From assembly GCA_018873225.1 (NCBI GenBank), contig JAEILZ010000001.1:4526001-4590000 (forward strand): a stretch of DNA of 64,000 bases, read 5' to 3'. Positions 47,230-59,812 of the stretch are shown piece after piece. The notes under the pieces were generated by a model. The model was not told where the DNA came from. It did no database searches and was given only the letters and a program-made list of their open reading frames with translations. Positions within the stretch are counted from its first letter, which is position 1; each line of letters opens with the position of its first letter. Made by a program: the position numbers and the translations under genes. The stretch comes from [Phialemoniopsis] sp. UDSM-2020. Lineage: Eukaryota > Ascomycota > Sordariomycetes > Thyridiales > Thyridiaceae.

Positions 47230-48124
47230 ATGGCCGCCATGTTCAGCCAGAACCCGATCATGAACGGGCCAAACTACTCCTTCTCCGACACCCCCAGGAC
47301 GAACAATGCCCCCGAGGGCGCAAGGCAACACCGCTTCGATCCGTAAGCCAGCCTTCATCCTCCTCCCCCTACCATCAGAGAACGAAGCATTCACTGCTTT
47401 GGGACATTGATTCTGACCCCCCATCTCCTTGCACAGGTACACGGACAACGGCGGCTCGACCCTCGCCATCGCCGGCGCCGACTTCGCCATCATGGCCGGC
47501 GACACCCGCCACACCTCGGGCTACTCGATCAACTCGCGCTACAGCCCCAAGTGCTTCAAGATCGGCGGCACGACGGCCGACCAGTCGGACGCGACCATGG
47601 TGCTGTCCGTCGTCGGCTTCGCCGCCGACGGCGAGGCCCTCAAGGAGCGCCTCGACACCGTCTGCAAGATGTACCGCTACCGCCACGGCAAGCCCATGAG
47701 CGTCAACGCCTGCGCCAAGCGTCTGTCGACCATCCTCTACCAGAAGCGCTTCTTCCCCTACTACGCCTACGCCATCCTCGGCGGCCTCGACGAGGAGGGC
47801 AAGGGCGCCGTCTACAGCTACGACCCCGTCGGCAGCTACGAGCGCGAGCAGTGCCGCGCCGGTGGCGCCGCCGCCAGCCTCATCATGCCCTTTCTCGACA
47901 ACCAGGTCAACTTCAAGAACCAGTACATCCCCGGCAGCGGAGAGGGCCACGCCCTACAGGAGCGCGAGCGCCAGCCCCTGCCGCGCAAGGAGGTCGAGAT
48001 CTTGGTCAAGGACGCCTTCGATGGCGCTGTGGAGCGGCACATCGAGGTCGGTGACTACCTGCAGATGATGGTGGTGACGAACGAGGGCATCGAGGAAATC
48101 ATCCTGCCCCTGAAGAAGGACTAA
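47230..48124 (+). CDS. PRE7: 20S proteasome subunit beta-6 (Pre7)
   Basis: Two exons: 47230-47342 and 47437-48124, with a 94-nt intron that splits a Pro codon; 266 aa. After a propeptide-like N-terminus come the family landmarks YTDNGGSTLAIAGADFAIMA, GDTRHTSGYSINSRYSPK, KMYRYRHGKPMSV and the C-terminal EVGDYLQMMVVTNEGIEEI. This is a non-catalytic beta subunit: there is no catalytic Thr1 at the start of the mature region, as expected. The product forms part of the inner ring of the 20S core. The first of two Met codons (ATGGCCGCCATG) is taken as the start; the second would shorten it by three residues. Confidence 0.95.
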
Positions 48125-49781
48125 ATCTTGGTGGTCGAGGCATGGCTTTGTGGGATTAGACGTCTTGTACAATACAGCATTCAGGAAGGCTATGAATAGA
48201 CCTCCTCTTTGTCAAGCTTAGGTTCAACGCATGAAATTTTGAAACGAACTCTTGTTTCCTAGTGTTTACGCTCTAAAGTGTGATCGTCGTCCCTGTCGAG
48301 ATACGAAATCCGAAAACTCGATTCCATGCCCGTCCTTGGTCAGCTAGAACTGCCCTCGAGCTGTTCTCAAATCGTACATGGGAGCTTGCACACTCGTATA
48401 ACGTCAGATCCGTGATTTGGACGTGGATGAGGATCTCAAAACCTCGACTTGAGCACTCGAGGTTGTGCGCGAGGATGCAAGAGCTCTTTGGAAGTGTCGA
48501 AATCAACTACTCGGACAGCAACCGAAGAAGGGGAGTCAGCCCATCTAACCACCTAGGAAAGATCTGTCAAGCAGATGGCAACGCACTCAGTAAATTGATT
48601 GAGGTGCAAAAGCAACTCCTTCGCGATGATCACTTCTGCGTTTTTAGGGCTTGCCACTTGGAAGCCATCTGTCGCATCAAGAGTGCGCTGTCACTCTGTA
48701 CCTACTATTGCATCAAGAAGCATTCCCAACCACAAGTTGAGCGCATGTCATCGGGACGTTTTCGGCATGGCAAAGCTCGCACAAACCCTGTAAAGACCAC
48801 TATTCGTGGCCAAGGCAATGTATAAAGCTGTGATCTTCGCTGTGCTCGAGGATCTCTCGAATACCAGCCCAGAGAACAGACTGCCTGTCTGAGCGAGTCG
48901 CCAGCTGCACACAACTGCCTGTAAACATTCGGCATAGGTATTCAACGAGTCTCGCGCGTTCGATTGATGGATGGATCGTGATCAAGGCGGGATCTAGCGA
49001 CCTGGATAGCAGTGTTCCCTGTGCAGCAGCGCATCGGCACTGTATACACTCGGGTCAAGACGCGCTGGTCAAATGAATGCTTGGAACTCGATAGGATAGA
49101 CGTCGGTGCAGTAGAGGCAAAATTGTCGAGATAGTCGCAAACCACACTGTAGTTGTAACTCGTCACAGTCGCAACCAGCAGCACGTTCCCGGCATCACCG
49201 GTTCCGATTTCATCAGTCCCAGAGTTCGTCGACCGGCAGGAGCTCTGGTAGCTTGCAGTAGACACATATCTTCTTGTCAGTGATCGAACAGCTCAGACCT
49301 ACCCTCTCAAGCCTCTCTCTGCATCAGTCGCCAGTAGGCCACGTAACCTGCAAGTCATTCTAGGACGCCCAGACAGAAGCACCCCGCGACCCCTCACGAC
49401 GAATTCGCCTCTGCGCTGCCGAGTGCCGTGACACGAGGGGAGCTCTCGATCTTGTCAGGCGATATCTGTCATCTAATAGACGGGGCCCGCGTTTGATCAG
49501 CAGCGGGGAGAGTCTGCGTGGACGGTCACAAGGCTGGGCTGATCGACCGCGTCCCCAGATCGGCGGGTGATGAGCACCTGAGGTGTCTGCAGCTCTCTCG
49601 CATTGGGGAGCTTGAGAGCAACGCCCCGATCGCCTCCTCGATGGCAAGCAGGCATATGGGGAGGGGGCCTGGCCTGCGCGCAGGCAGAGCGAGCTCGTAA
49701 AGCTCACGCAAGCAGAGCTGCAACGCGGGTAGTACGGGAATAGCTGGGTTGGAGCGAGCTCGCAGGTGGTTTTTCGCCACT

Positions 49782-49791
49782 GGGGGGGGGG
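49782..49791. repeat. G10 homopolymer
   Basis: Ten consecutive G residues; prone to sequencing-length error. Confidence 0.85.
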
Positions 49792-50263
49792 TTCTACTAG
49801 TTGGAGTTGCAGCCTCGGGAGACAAGGGCGTTTCAAATCAATAAAGCTCTGCGTAAGCCACCTTTTCCGGAAGCGGTGCTGCGAGATGTCGATCTGAGGG
49901 GTGCTACTTGGAGAGTACTTGCTCTCTGCCCTTCGGGGGAAGCCCATGATGTTTCCTGCTTGGCCCGCTCCGCTTGCAGCTAATGATCGGCCCTTTCGCA
50001 TGGAGAATCCGCACCAAGGATTCGCGAGACGGCCGTGGGGACCGTTCACATGCCTTTGCGAGGCGGAAAAGTTCGGGTTGCCCATGCCAAGGAGAATGGG
50101 CGAGCTTCGTCTCTTCTTCACAGGGCATTACTAAGTTTGGTGATGTGCTTGGTGATTCCCGTGCCTTGAAGTCTGGTGAATGGCCGTCGGACATGGCCCC
50201 GACCCAATGGGCAAACTCAAAAGATGTCGATCTTTTGACAGGTGCACCGCCACATCTCAATTT

Positions 50264-50275
50264 GGGGGGGGGGGG
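50264..50275. repeat. G12 homopolymer
   Basis: Twelve consecutive G residues; prone to sequencing-length error. Confidence 0.85.
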
Positions 50276-53200
50276 AAAGTGGTGCCCGCCCATGGACCCC
50301 TGGTGGGGAAAGCGTCCCTTTTCCGCATCGCAACCGCGCTCACTACGTCATATTTACTAAGCAGGTCCTGCCCAGCTCGACCTACCTCGAACTTTCGTCA
50401 TGAGAAGTCTCGGGGACTCCATGTCGATCATTGCCAGTAAAGTTATTCTGCATCTCTTAACGATTGCATGTGAGCATGTCTGGAGATTACGTAGAAGACC
50501 GTAGAAGGGAAAAGTCTGATCTGCTGTCGCTGCGTGCCATCAGGGATCTAGACGAGTCTTCGCGCGGGCCCTGTCAGTCACCCAAATGTCGGGATGGTCT
50601 AAAACGGCGGGCGGGCGGTCGGCTTGCCGCGGCAGCGGCTACTACGGACGATCTAGCACGTCATTAGCACATTGCGACGAAAGCTGCTACGTAGTAGACA
50701 GAGACAGCAGATATGACAAGCCGCCTTGTTATGGCCGATCAGGCGCCCCGGCCCAAAAAGGCGAGGATGGACAGGGCAGAGCAAAAAGTCAGGGTCCTCA
50801 CAGTTGCGTGACACTACGAGCGAGCCCAGCGTTTGAGAAAGGTGAGATCCGCGCAGCAGGGGCTCAGAGATTCGCAGTTGGTGTGTGCCGATCCCTGGTC
50901 CTGGCTCGACACCGTCCCATTCATGAGTGAGATCCAGGCCCCAATATGGCGTTGACAACCACCGAAAGGATTCAGCGGATCGTGGGGACGGCCTTCCTGG
51001 GGATAAACTCAATGATGGCACTCCACTAAACATGTGTGCCGCCAGGGTCTCGATGCAGATCACGTACGATAACGACGTATTGCTTCTGGGAGCTTCGCAA
51101 TGCCAACGCTGATACCTGGTGGAGGAAGGGGAGCGAAGTGGCGCCTGGTGAAAATTGCTAGCGAACAGCTTGCATCGGCATTGACTGCCCCGTCATAGTA
51201 ATGGAGCGTGTGGCTTGATGCGCGTGATGGACAGCCTTAGTGACCGGCCTCTTGCCTCAAAGAGAGAAAGATGAGCCGGGTTGTTCCTGGGTGCAAGCAG
51301 TATGGAGTTCTGGTCGGTAAGGGTCTGCCAGGGCATTTCGTCGGGAAATACTTACCACTGGTCTCTGAACGGCGTCATGGGCTAGAGGTATGGAGATCAG
51401 ACTAGGACGAACGTCTTCAGCTAAGCTGTATGACCACGTTTCCGCAACCAGACAATAAGGATGACATGACAAGGTTTTGGGAGACGATTTATCATGTAAG
51501 GACGACGGGATTTGATCCCCAGGCGGTAATGATCGACAAAGGTAGGGTCTAGATTGTTGTGACATTGGTTCAGCCACCGGCCTCTACGGAGTACGTGGGT
51601 ATCGAAGCCGACAGAAGCAGAGGCAAGATGTACGATACAACGTAGGGACCTCATACCTCGTGGTTTCCATTCTTGCGAAGTGTGTACACCAACTGGTCGT
51701 TTCCAAGCCTGGCCAGCAGCCAGATTGAAGCTGTATTGAAAGCGCCGGCAGAGCAAGTCCACCAACGGTACTCTTTTACCAGCGGTCGTGGCTTGTGCCG
51801 CGCAGAGAAGCCGCTAAGCCGCACTACGACGCCACATGTCGACGGCGCTGATCCGCCGTCCCGGCAAGCCCAACACCCGGCCGAATGGTAGGACGGAGGC
51901 TGTCCCGCATTCATTTCGTTCTCTAGCAAAGTTTCAGCAGAGAACTTGTCGTCCTGATGTACGAGACCGCAGTAACCTTGTACGGCATTTTGCATGTCGA
52001 TCTTGTTATATTTGGCTTCTGGCTGGGGCCAGCACAATGGATCTGGGTCGATTGGTCGCTTTGGTCGCAAAGATGCCCCAATTGCGCAGAGACTTGCAGC
52101 TGCGACACGGGACGCAGCCCAGGCGTTCCCTGCTGGCATTATCCACAGATGCTGGCCCCCATCCATCGTTATTCACACCAAGGTAATGAGCTACCCAGGG
52201 TTAGCTAAAGTGGTAGGTTATGATGCGTCTTTGGAGCCGTTGAAAGCAACAATGACGGAAGTTAATGACGATGGCACGGCGTTGGAAAGCTCGTGCGCCG
52301 GCCTTAGGTACCCCATTCTAGCGTATTGCTCAGCGTGTGCATGCCGGAAGAAAACGTCCGCAAAACGTCGTTCGATTTGAAAGGGCTAGATTCCCATAGA
52401 CCCTTGAATATCCTGGGGGGTTGGTGGATCGGCCACATTAGGTCGTACGGTAGCAGCACTACAAGCGGGTAGAAGGACACTTGCTCAGGGAGGCACTTTG
52501 ACGAACAATTTGGCAATCAAGCCAATCACCGCGTCCGCCCGCGCATCCGGTGGTGTTTCAGTGGTGCTGAAAAATAACGTTGCCAGACCGCCTGAATGTC
52601 GTTAATGGGCCATGCAGTGCATGGAGAGCCAGCCCGTGAATGATGCAAGCTAGCTGCAAGCTTTCCAAGCATCGAACTGGACACTGGACGCGAGATAACA
52701 CCCTCGAGAGGCAGTAAGGTCTCTTGATCTCGAGGGAACACGGGTAGTCCGATAATCAGAATCAGCCATGTGCCTATGTTTGGGCCTGGTACCGCTGAGA
52801 GGGGCAAGCCAATTGCCATCGTTCTGACAGTGCATGAGCCGACGCCGGAATGACGAGCAGATGATGGTGCAACAACGGGACTTGCCTGGAATTTGTCACC
52901 AATGCGCATTATCGACATTAGGTCGAAATGCCATGGAGACAAGCCCCTTGCACAAAAGTCCCTGGTTGACCAGTCTCTCTCCTCTTGATGATGAAATTAA
53001 GCATGTGGCGGACTGGCGCAAGGAGCCGTTGCATAGGTGTGTCACTACGTCAGGTAGAAACCTCGGGCGAGTTCCTCTTGCAAAGAGGTCACGGAAAAGG
53101 CTGCAATGCATATGCGTGTAAGTATTTTGCCTTGATGAAAGTTAGTTGGCCTGCGGTGGTGGTTGTGTTTGGTGACGGCCGTGGTGGCGAACTTGCTTGT

Positions 53201-54260
53201 CTGATAAAATCAAGGTAGGGGACCCCTGTGGAGAAGAGGTACAGACGCGATGAGGGGTGAATCGCCTCCGTTCTCTGCCCGTAAGCTTGTCCTTCTTTGG
53301 CTCTTTTTTTTTGACACTAAGGCGCACCTCGTGGGGCTGCGGAGGCTGTTAAGGCGGGCAGGGGTCTCAGGGACCACCCACTGGCTTCCCAACTTGTAAG
53401 ACTGGGGTGGCACGTAAAAGGTACCTACCTCTTGCTACGGGTGGCTCTCTCTTGCGCTGTCTTTGCGCTGTCTTATTTCTCTGGATGGCGGCCTTTTCCT
53501 CGCTTTTAGCGCACCCATGACGGTGGTGGGGTTCTTGGGTTGGTAGAGGCTTGCCTGCCTTGCCGTGACCGGGCCTCGACAAGGGTCTTCGCATGGCCGC
53601 AGAGAACCTTCGTCATGGCTGCCAAGGCCCAAGCTGCCATGGCAGGCACACCCGACAGTAAAAGTCATTGGTGACTGGAATTCAAAAGAGAGGTACTTGG
53701 ACACGTAGCTAGCGAGCTCCAATCCTCCCCGTCTCGTACAGCAACTTAAGTGACCACCCCCGCCAGAGGAGTACGCGCGGCACAGCGTTGATCTGGACCG
53801 CTTGGGATAGGGCCAACTGGGTACCGTCTCCTCTGGTACAACCAAGCTGTTGCTATGTATTACGGGCCTTGATGAATCCATTGAAGCGGGCACTATCCAC
53901 AGGCTTGCCGCTCGCGAGCATGCCAAGGAGGCGGGCTCAGGCGGGGTGCTCCCAAATACGCCGACCGATGCTCCTTACCGGTCATGGGATACTGTCGATC
54001 TGGGCCTGAACGGTGGGAAATTGATATTAGTTTCCAGCTTTTCATGTTACGCCACTGTGGCTTCACCGGCAGAAGCGACCTCAAGACGGTGGAAACAGTA
54101 GCGTAAGAGCTGCTGTCAAGGATGCGCCATGCATAGACCTACCCCATTTTGAGGGGCTGGACTGGATCAGTCCGCAAGTGACACCTGTTGTAGCTAGGTA
54201 CGAAGATATCTCATGATGTTTTCTCAGTTGATCCCTGCAGGCATGCAATCCGTACTTGTC

Positions 54261-54284
54261 AGAGAGAGAGAGAGAGAGAGAGAG
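54261..54284. repeat. (AG)12 microsatellite
   Basis: Twelve perfect dinucleotide units. Confidence 0.95.
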
Positions 54285-55396
54285 CCGGCTGAAGTGGATT
54301 CACCGCCAAGACTCGCAAAGATATGGAGACCTTGTGCTATCATCAAGAGGCGGAGCTCCCAGGGCCATGGAAAAAGCGGCAACGCCTCTCCTTGTCCCGG
54401 TGTCGCTGAAATCTGTCCGCATGAAACCAGTATCATTCTCTGGTGGATGTCTCCAGATTCGTGAGTGGCTGCAGTAAGAGCTTACAAGAGTCAAAGAATG
54501 CTAGACAGGGGGAGCTCCAAGCAAGATCGGACCCGCCTCGGTCTGTGCCCACTGGTGAAATGGCAGGCTGTCGACAGAGACCGTTGTTCGCCACATCGTA
54601 GGCCCACACCATATTATTGACACATTAACGCATACTTTGGATACATTGCAGTCAGTCTTGTGTTGCTTCCACGTTACGGTGCAAGACCAACCGAGGCGCC
54701 AGTGGGCGTACTAATCGTTGCCGGCGTGCCGACACTCCCTCCAAGTGTGCCTGGCGGGGTCTGTCAAGAATTAGGGGTTGTCGTCACGGCGTCTACCTGA
54801 GAACCGGCTTTTAAAGTTGCACGCAACCAGACCTAATGCCAGAGTTTCGCGATGTGGCTCAGTGATCTATTTAGAGGAAGTGAAGCTGATTATGCAAGGC
54901 AGGTGACGATCAGCTCTTGACGGACGTTGATTGGCACGTAGACTTTTGAAGCAGAGAGGCCTGGGGCAAGGCCGTCGCCGTTATCTTCGCAGATCAGCAG
55001 ATACGTTAACCACTGCCGGACTGGGGGCTACTGCGTCTCCAACAGCGTGGCCGCATGGTTTTGGTCGTACAATACCAGAATTCAGCTACCAGCAACAACC
55101 GTAAAGCAGGGCAGAGGCTAGAACAAGTGTGGCTCAGTGGCTTAGACTATCTCTCGACGAAAGTACTTACACGAGTGAAGGGGGTAAAATGCATGGGTTT
55201 TTGGAGGTGACATGGCATGGGTGGAGCAGCTGTGTGTGTGTGCAGTGCAGTGTGTAAGAGAGAGACAGGGAAGAAAAAAAAGACGGCGAGGTTGCAGAAT
55301 CCGGGTGGCGAATAACCTCGTCTGGGTACCACGCGAGTCCTCCCTCATCTTTTTGGGGCCAATGCCAATGTACCGTACCCGTCTTCGCTATCCACG

Positions 55397-55422
55397 CCAT
55401 CCCATCCCATCCCATCCCATCC
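55397..55422. repeat. CCCAT short tandem repeat
   Basis: Four perfect 5-bp units (55401-55420) with partial units on both sides, within the pyrimidine-rich leader region. Confidence 0.9.
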
Positions 55423-57617
55423 TAGGTAATCCTTTCCACCAACCCTTTCCACCCTTCTTCCTGGTCCTCCTCCACCATCTTTGTTGTTGCAAAACCCACC
55501 CGCCCCATCGACCAACCCAAACCCAGTCCACCATCCGAAGCGCCAAATTGGAGTTTCCCATCTCACTTCCCCATCCCTCGAAAATGCGAATCAGATCATC
55601 CCCCGACCCTAGTCCAAGCGATCTCCCTATGGACCAGATCGTCAATGGCACGCCGAAGCTTCCCCTACTCCCCAATCCACACCTCTCATGTTCCTCCTCC
55701 CTGGTACATTTCACAATTCTACTTAGCCACGCTACCCAAGCTCCCCCCAAGCTACCCTCGTCCCATTCTCTTATTTTTTCGATTTTTTTCTGTACTTACA
55801 TCCAACCCATAACCCGGCATCCCATATACCGTTTGGTTGTCTTTGAAGTATCTCTGTAGTCTATTGTCCTCCTTGTTCCTCCTGGGCTACAAGACGCGCC
55901 ATATTGGTCTACCTGGTCTATGCAAACAACAACAACCCCCCAGGTGACTGTTTCCCTTCTCTGCAACTCAAGCCGTTGCAGTCGTTCCGTTCGGTCCCGT
56001 TCTTTGGTCCTCATTGGGCTCCTCAGTACCTTTCGTTAAAGTGGGAACACACTCTACTTTGTACTGAGCTACCCACGAGTGCCAGGGCTACCTAAGCTGC
56101 CGTATGTCTGTCTGTGACAAGGGTCTTTGGTGCAAGCTTTGATCTTCCGAGACCCGGTACCTTCCAGTCTCTGCTGACAGCTTCCCATCTCTCCTCTAGC
56201 TCGCCCTTCTTCCAACCTATCGCGGCTGCATCCACCTTGGCAGAAAGGTACTTACCTCTGCTCTGGGTCTGAAGGTCTGACCTGACCCTGCAGCCAAAAC
56301 GCCTCTTCTGGGGCTAGCGATTCTGCGAAGAAACGGGGGCGTCGAACGACTTCCTTACCCTGTTCGGCACGATCCTTGGGATACCCTCCCTCCAAGTACT
56401 TTACTCTCCAGAGCGATTCGAGCCCTACGGCGGTAGTTTGGCCACCCACACACCTCTACAGCGTGGGCCTGTCCTGTTACTGCCCCCCCCCTGTCCTCAC
56501 ACAATCCTTTGTCTTCCTGTCCCTGTCTCGTCTCGCGGTGGATTTCGCCATCCTCACACCCAATAATTAAAACTAAAAAGGGCATTCGTCAAGGGTTCAC
56601 CTCTAAAAGCCCGACCCTGGCCCTCTCGACCGTCTATCCTCTGCCGGAACGGATGCAGACACAAGAGTAATATCCTTGCCGCCTCCCGTCAAGCCAACCT
56701 GCGCCTCATTCTCTCCGTACCCTCCCACCTAAACTCACCTCGATCCTTTCCTTGACCAGAGGAGCTTCCACTATCCAGCCACAGCTCATATTACGCCTCC
56801 AGCCTCCGCCTGTGGCTTTCTCGGGTGTCGAATGAGCTTTCAACTCTCGCACATTGCTGCAACGAGTTGATTGGAGCACAGCCTTCATACAAGCTTCTGC
56901 CAGCTCCCCAGGGCTGCTCCCTGCTTGAGACAAGATAAAAATATCTTGTACATCATCGAACTCTACCCGACAACTCAGCAGGGCATTTACCAACACTGGG
57001 GAAGTGTCATTATCATTTGGCGTTCTTTCGACTTGTTCCCCTCGTTCCACCCTCGTCACATTAGTGTATTTGAGCCACTGGACAGTCCCGGCTTCTCGAG
57101 GGTGTAGATTGACACATCGATCGATCGTCTGCTCTTTTCTCAAGAGGCACTAAATCTAAATCTCCGCAAGCCCCAGACCGATATCCTATTTCAACATCTC
57201 ATCTTCAATTATGGGAGTTGACGGTTATTGATCTTTTCTACTTGGACATCTTCTTTCTTTCCTTTATCATTTCATTCTTCTCTTTACTGTCCGAGGCATT
57301 GGCCTAAGCGATCACTCTATCGATCACGCTTCAGTTCCGGTCTTGTGGGCTCGTCTGGTCATCACACACACCGTACCAGTGTCCCAAGGCCGCGGCGCTG
57401 CCGTTTTCCCGCTCTCTTCTGACCTTTCGACTCTGAACTCGAGAAACCCCCCGCGGCACTCGTTTCGATTTCGCTTTCTAGAGCTTCCGAGGTGAATAAG
57501 CAACCTGTCTCTCTCCACGGGACCCCAGAGGGTACTCTTTGATTTGTCCTGGCTGATCGTGGGAAAGGACTTCACTTTGTCACGTTTGCCATCTCCGCTG
57601 GCAATTCCCACGCCCAA

Positions 57618-59812
57618 ATGGGAGATGCACCAACCCCATCCAACTCGGCGAGCGAGTATCCAACAACAGATACTCTAAGCGGCCAGAACCCGGGTTCATC
57701 TCCCGCAGACGGTCAATTGCTCTACTCAACGGGCAACAACTCTACAGACAGCCAGCTATCCTCTCCGCCGCAGTTCCAACACCAGTATCCGGGAAGCGGA
57801 GGACACAATGCATATGTGCCGGCCTACGACATGTCTCAAAACCAAGGCCCCGGGCGGGGCGGTGCTTTCAACATGAACACCATGGCTAACGCTTTACCGC
57901 AGCCCGGATATCGTCCTGCACAGTACATGCCTGGCGCCCAGAGATACAATCCGACTGGATCATCACCCAATCTTGTCGCCCAGATGCAATCCACACCGCC
58001 ATTTCCGGGACAAGGCATGGGCTCTGTCCCCAATCAACAATACTACATGCCACAGCATGCCCATGTCGGCCCATACTATGCGACCCCGATCTCTCCCACC
58101 CAGCAGCAGGGCAATATGTCTCCTCGAGCGAACATGGGCTACTATCCCGGGCAAGTCATGATGAACAACCAGCAGGCTGGCCCACCGGGCTCGTACTACT
58201 ATGCGCAGGCATCACAGTTCGCGCCCCAAGGCCAGGTCGTCCCAAACCAATACCTCTCGCAGGCGGCCCCTCAGGGCGAGAATCGACCCATGCCCGCACC
58301 GGGTGGCGTACAGGGTGGTCCTGCTTTCATGTACGATCAAGGCCAACCGCAAAGTAAGTGTGCGATACCAGGCATTTGTTTATCCATGGCTAATTGAGCA
58401 AGCAGACATTCAAGGCAACCAGTCTAATGTTGTGCGCGGACCTCCCCGAAAGCCAAAGCAGAGTGGTCAGTCTTTAATTCTCCAAGGGGGCCCCATGCTG
58501 AGGGTTGGCTGACCATTGCAACAGGGCACGCTATCTGGATCGGTAACCTTCCTCCATCGACCGACCTCATGAGTCTGGTACACCATGTCTGTGGCGAAGC
58601 CGAGGGCCTCGAATCCCTATTCCTAATATCGAAGAGCAATTGCGCCTTTGCCAATTTCAAGGACGAACAGAGTTGCGTTGCTGCGCAGCAAAAGCTACAC
58701 GACTCGAAGTTCCAGTCGGTACGACTCGTCAGCCGCTTAAGGAAGAGCACTGTGGAGGGAGCATCGGGTGTGACCGCGCCCACGGGTCCTGCCGCTTCAG
58801 CGCCACAGCAGTCTACACATCACGAGCCTACAAATGAAACATTCGCGGAGGAGGACGTGGCAGAGCCGGCGCAGACATCGTCTCCAACACCTGCCGACGC
58901 TCAGGCGACAGTGACGTCGCGGCCCGAGGCTGCCATGCGCAAAGACAAGTTTTTCATACTCAAGAGCTTGACAGTGGAGGATCTCGAACTTAGCGTGCGC
59001 ACAGGCATATGGGCTACGCAATCTCACAACGAAAGGGCATTGAACAGTGCTTTCAAGGTTTGTCCCAATTTCTTAACTCTTACCTTTTTGCCTTCCTATT
59101 CTCTTTGTCAGAGCATCCTTGCGGCTTGCTTCTTTGCTGGATATTCTGGTCAGAGGTGACTAACAAAATTCTGCCCCATCTATAGGCGGCCGATAATGTA
59201 TACCTCGTCTTCTCGGCGAACAAATCGGGCGAATACTTTGGCTATGCGCGTATGACGTCACCTATGGACGAGGACCCTGCCGCAGCGATCGAGTTTGCTC
59301 CCAAGGCACAATTTGCGAACGATGTGGATCTGCCCAAAGCCATCCCCACTGACGCAACCGAATTTGCGCCAAGGGGCCGGATTATAGACGATTCTGCGAG
59401 GGGAACTATATTCTGGGAGGCGGAGAGGCAAGAGGCGGCCCCAGACGCAGTGGCGCACGACCTCGACGAGACTGGCTCGAGTGGGGAAACCGACGACGCA
59501 AGCAGTGTGAGAAGTGGACAAGAAGGTGGCGAGTCGAAGGCCTGGGGCAAACCTTTCAAGTTGGAGTGGATGTCTACTACGCGGCTTCCCTTCTATCGAA
59601 CACGTGGCCTACGGAACCCTTGGAACTCGAACAGAGAAGTCAAGATAGCCAGAGACGGCACGGAGCTCGAGCCCTCGGTCGGTAGGCGTCTCATCAGCTT
59701 GTTCAACCGTGTGCAGAGCCCGGCGCCTGGATCTCTGGCTGGGGCGGGCATGCGACACCCGATGCACATGATGCCGGGGTACCATGCAGGCCGCCCACCA
59801 TACCAGCAATGA
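57618..59812 (+). CDS. RRM-YTH domain RNA-binding protein (m6A reader type)
   Basis: Four exons: 57618-58353, 58406-58465, 58525-59057 and 59186-59812; 651 aa. The first 250 residues are disordered and Gln/Pro/Tyr/Met-rich. An RRM-like domain follows (about 266-340: HAIWIGNLPPSTD, then NCAFANFKDEQSC). A YTH domain starts at KDKFFILKSLTVEDLELSVR. It has the first cage Trp in TGIWATQSHNERALN, and VYLVFSANKSGEYFGYARM follows across intron 3. The rest of the domain has FWEA, AWGKPFKLEWM and NPWNSNREVKIARDGTELEP. An Asp/Glu/Ala-rich insertion (about 490-560) interrupts the YTH fold. YTH domains bind N6-methyladenosine or, in Mmi1-type proteins, unmethylated motifs. Which applies here cannot be told from sequence. 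The C-terminus is Met/His/Pro-rich. Confidence 0.93.

Larger units (their letters stand above)
48125..57617. other. Gene-poor stretch 2 (9.5 kb)
   Basis: No gene with a recognisable family was found on either strand. Open frames of up to about 250 codons (for example on minus near 49.4-50.1 kb and 51.7-52.2 kb) lack domains. It contains homopolymer G runs, a (GA)n microsatellite and a CCCAT repeat. From about 55.1 kb to 57.6 kb the plus strand is rich in C and T, which looks like an extended promoter and long leader of the RRM-YTH gene, possibly with leader introns. No transposase, reverse transcriptase or terminal repeats were found. Confidence 0.45.

Noticed and set aside
51651..52166. 171-codon open frame on minus strand
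   Set aside because: No recognisable motif, overlapping open frames on the other strand of similar quality, and no splice-linked extension.
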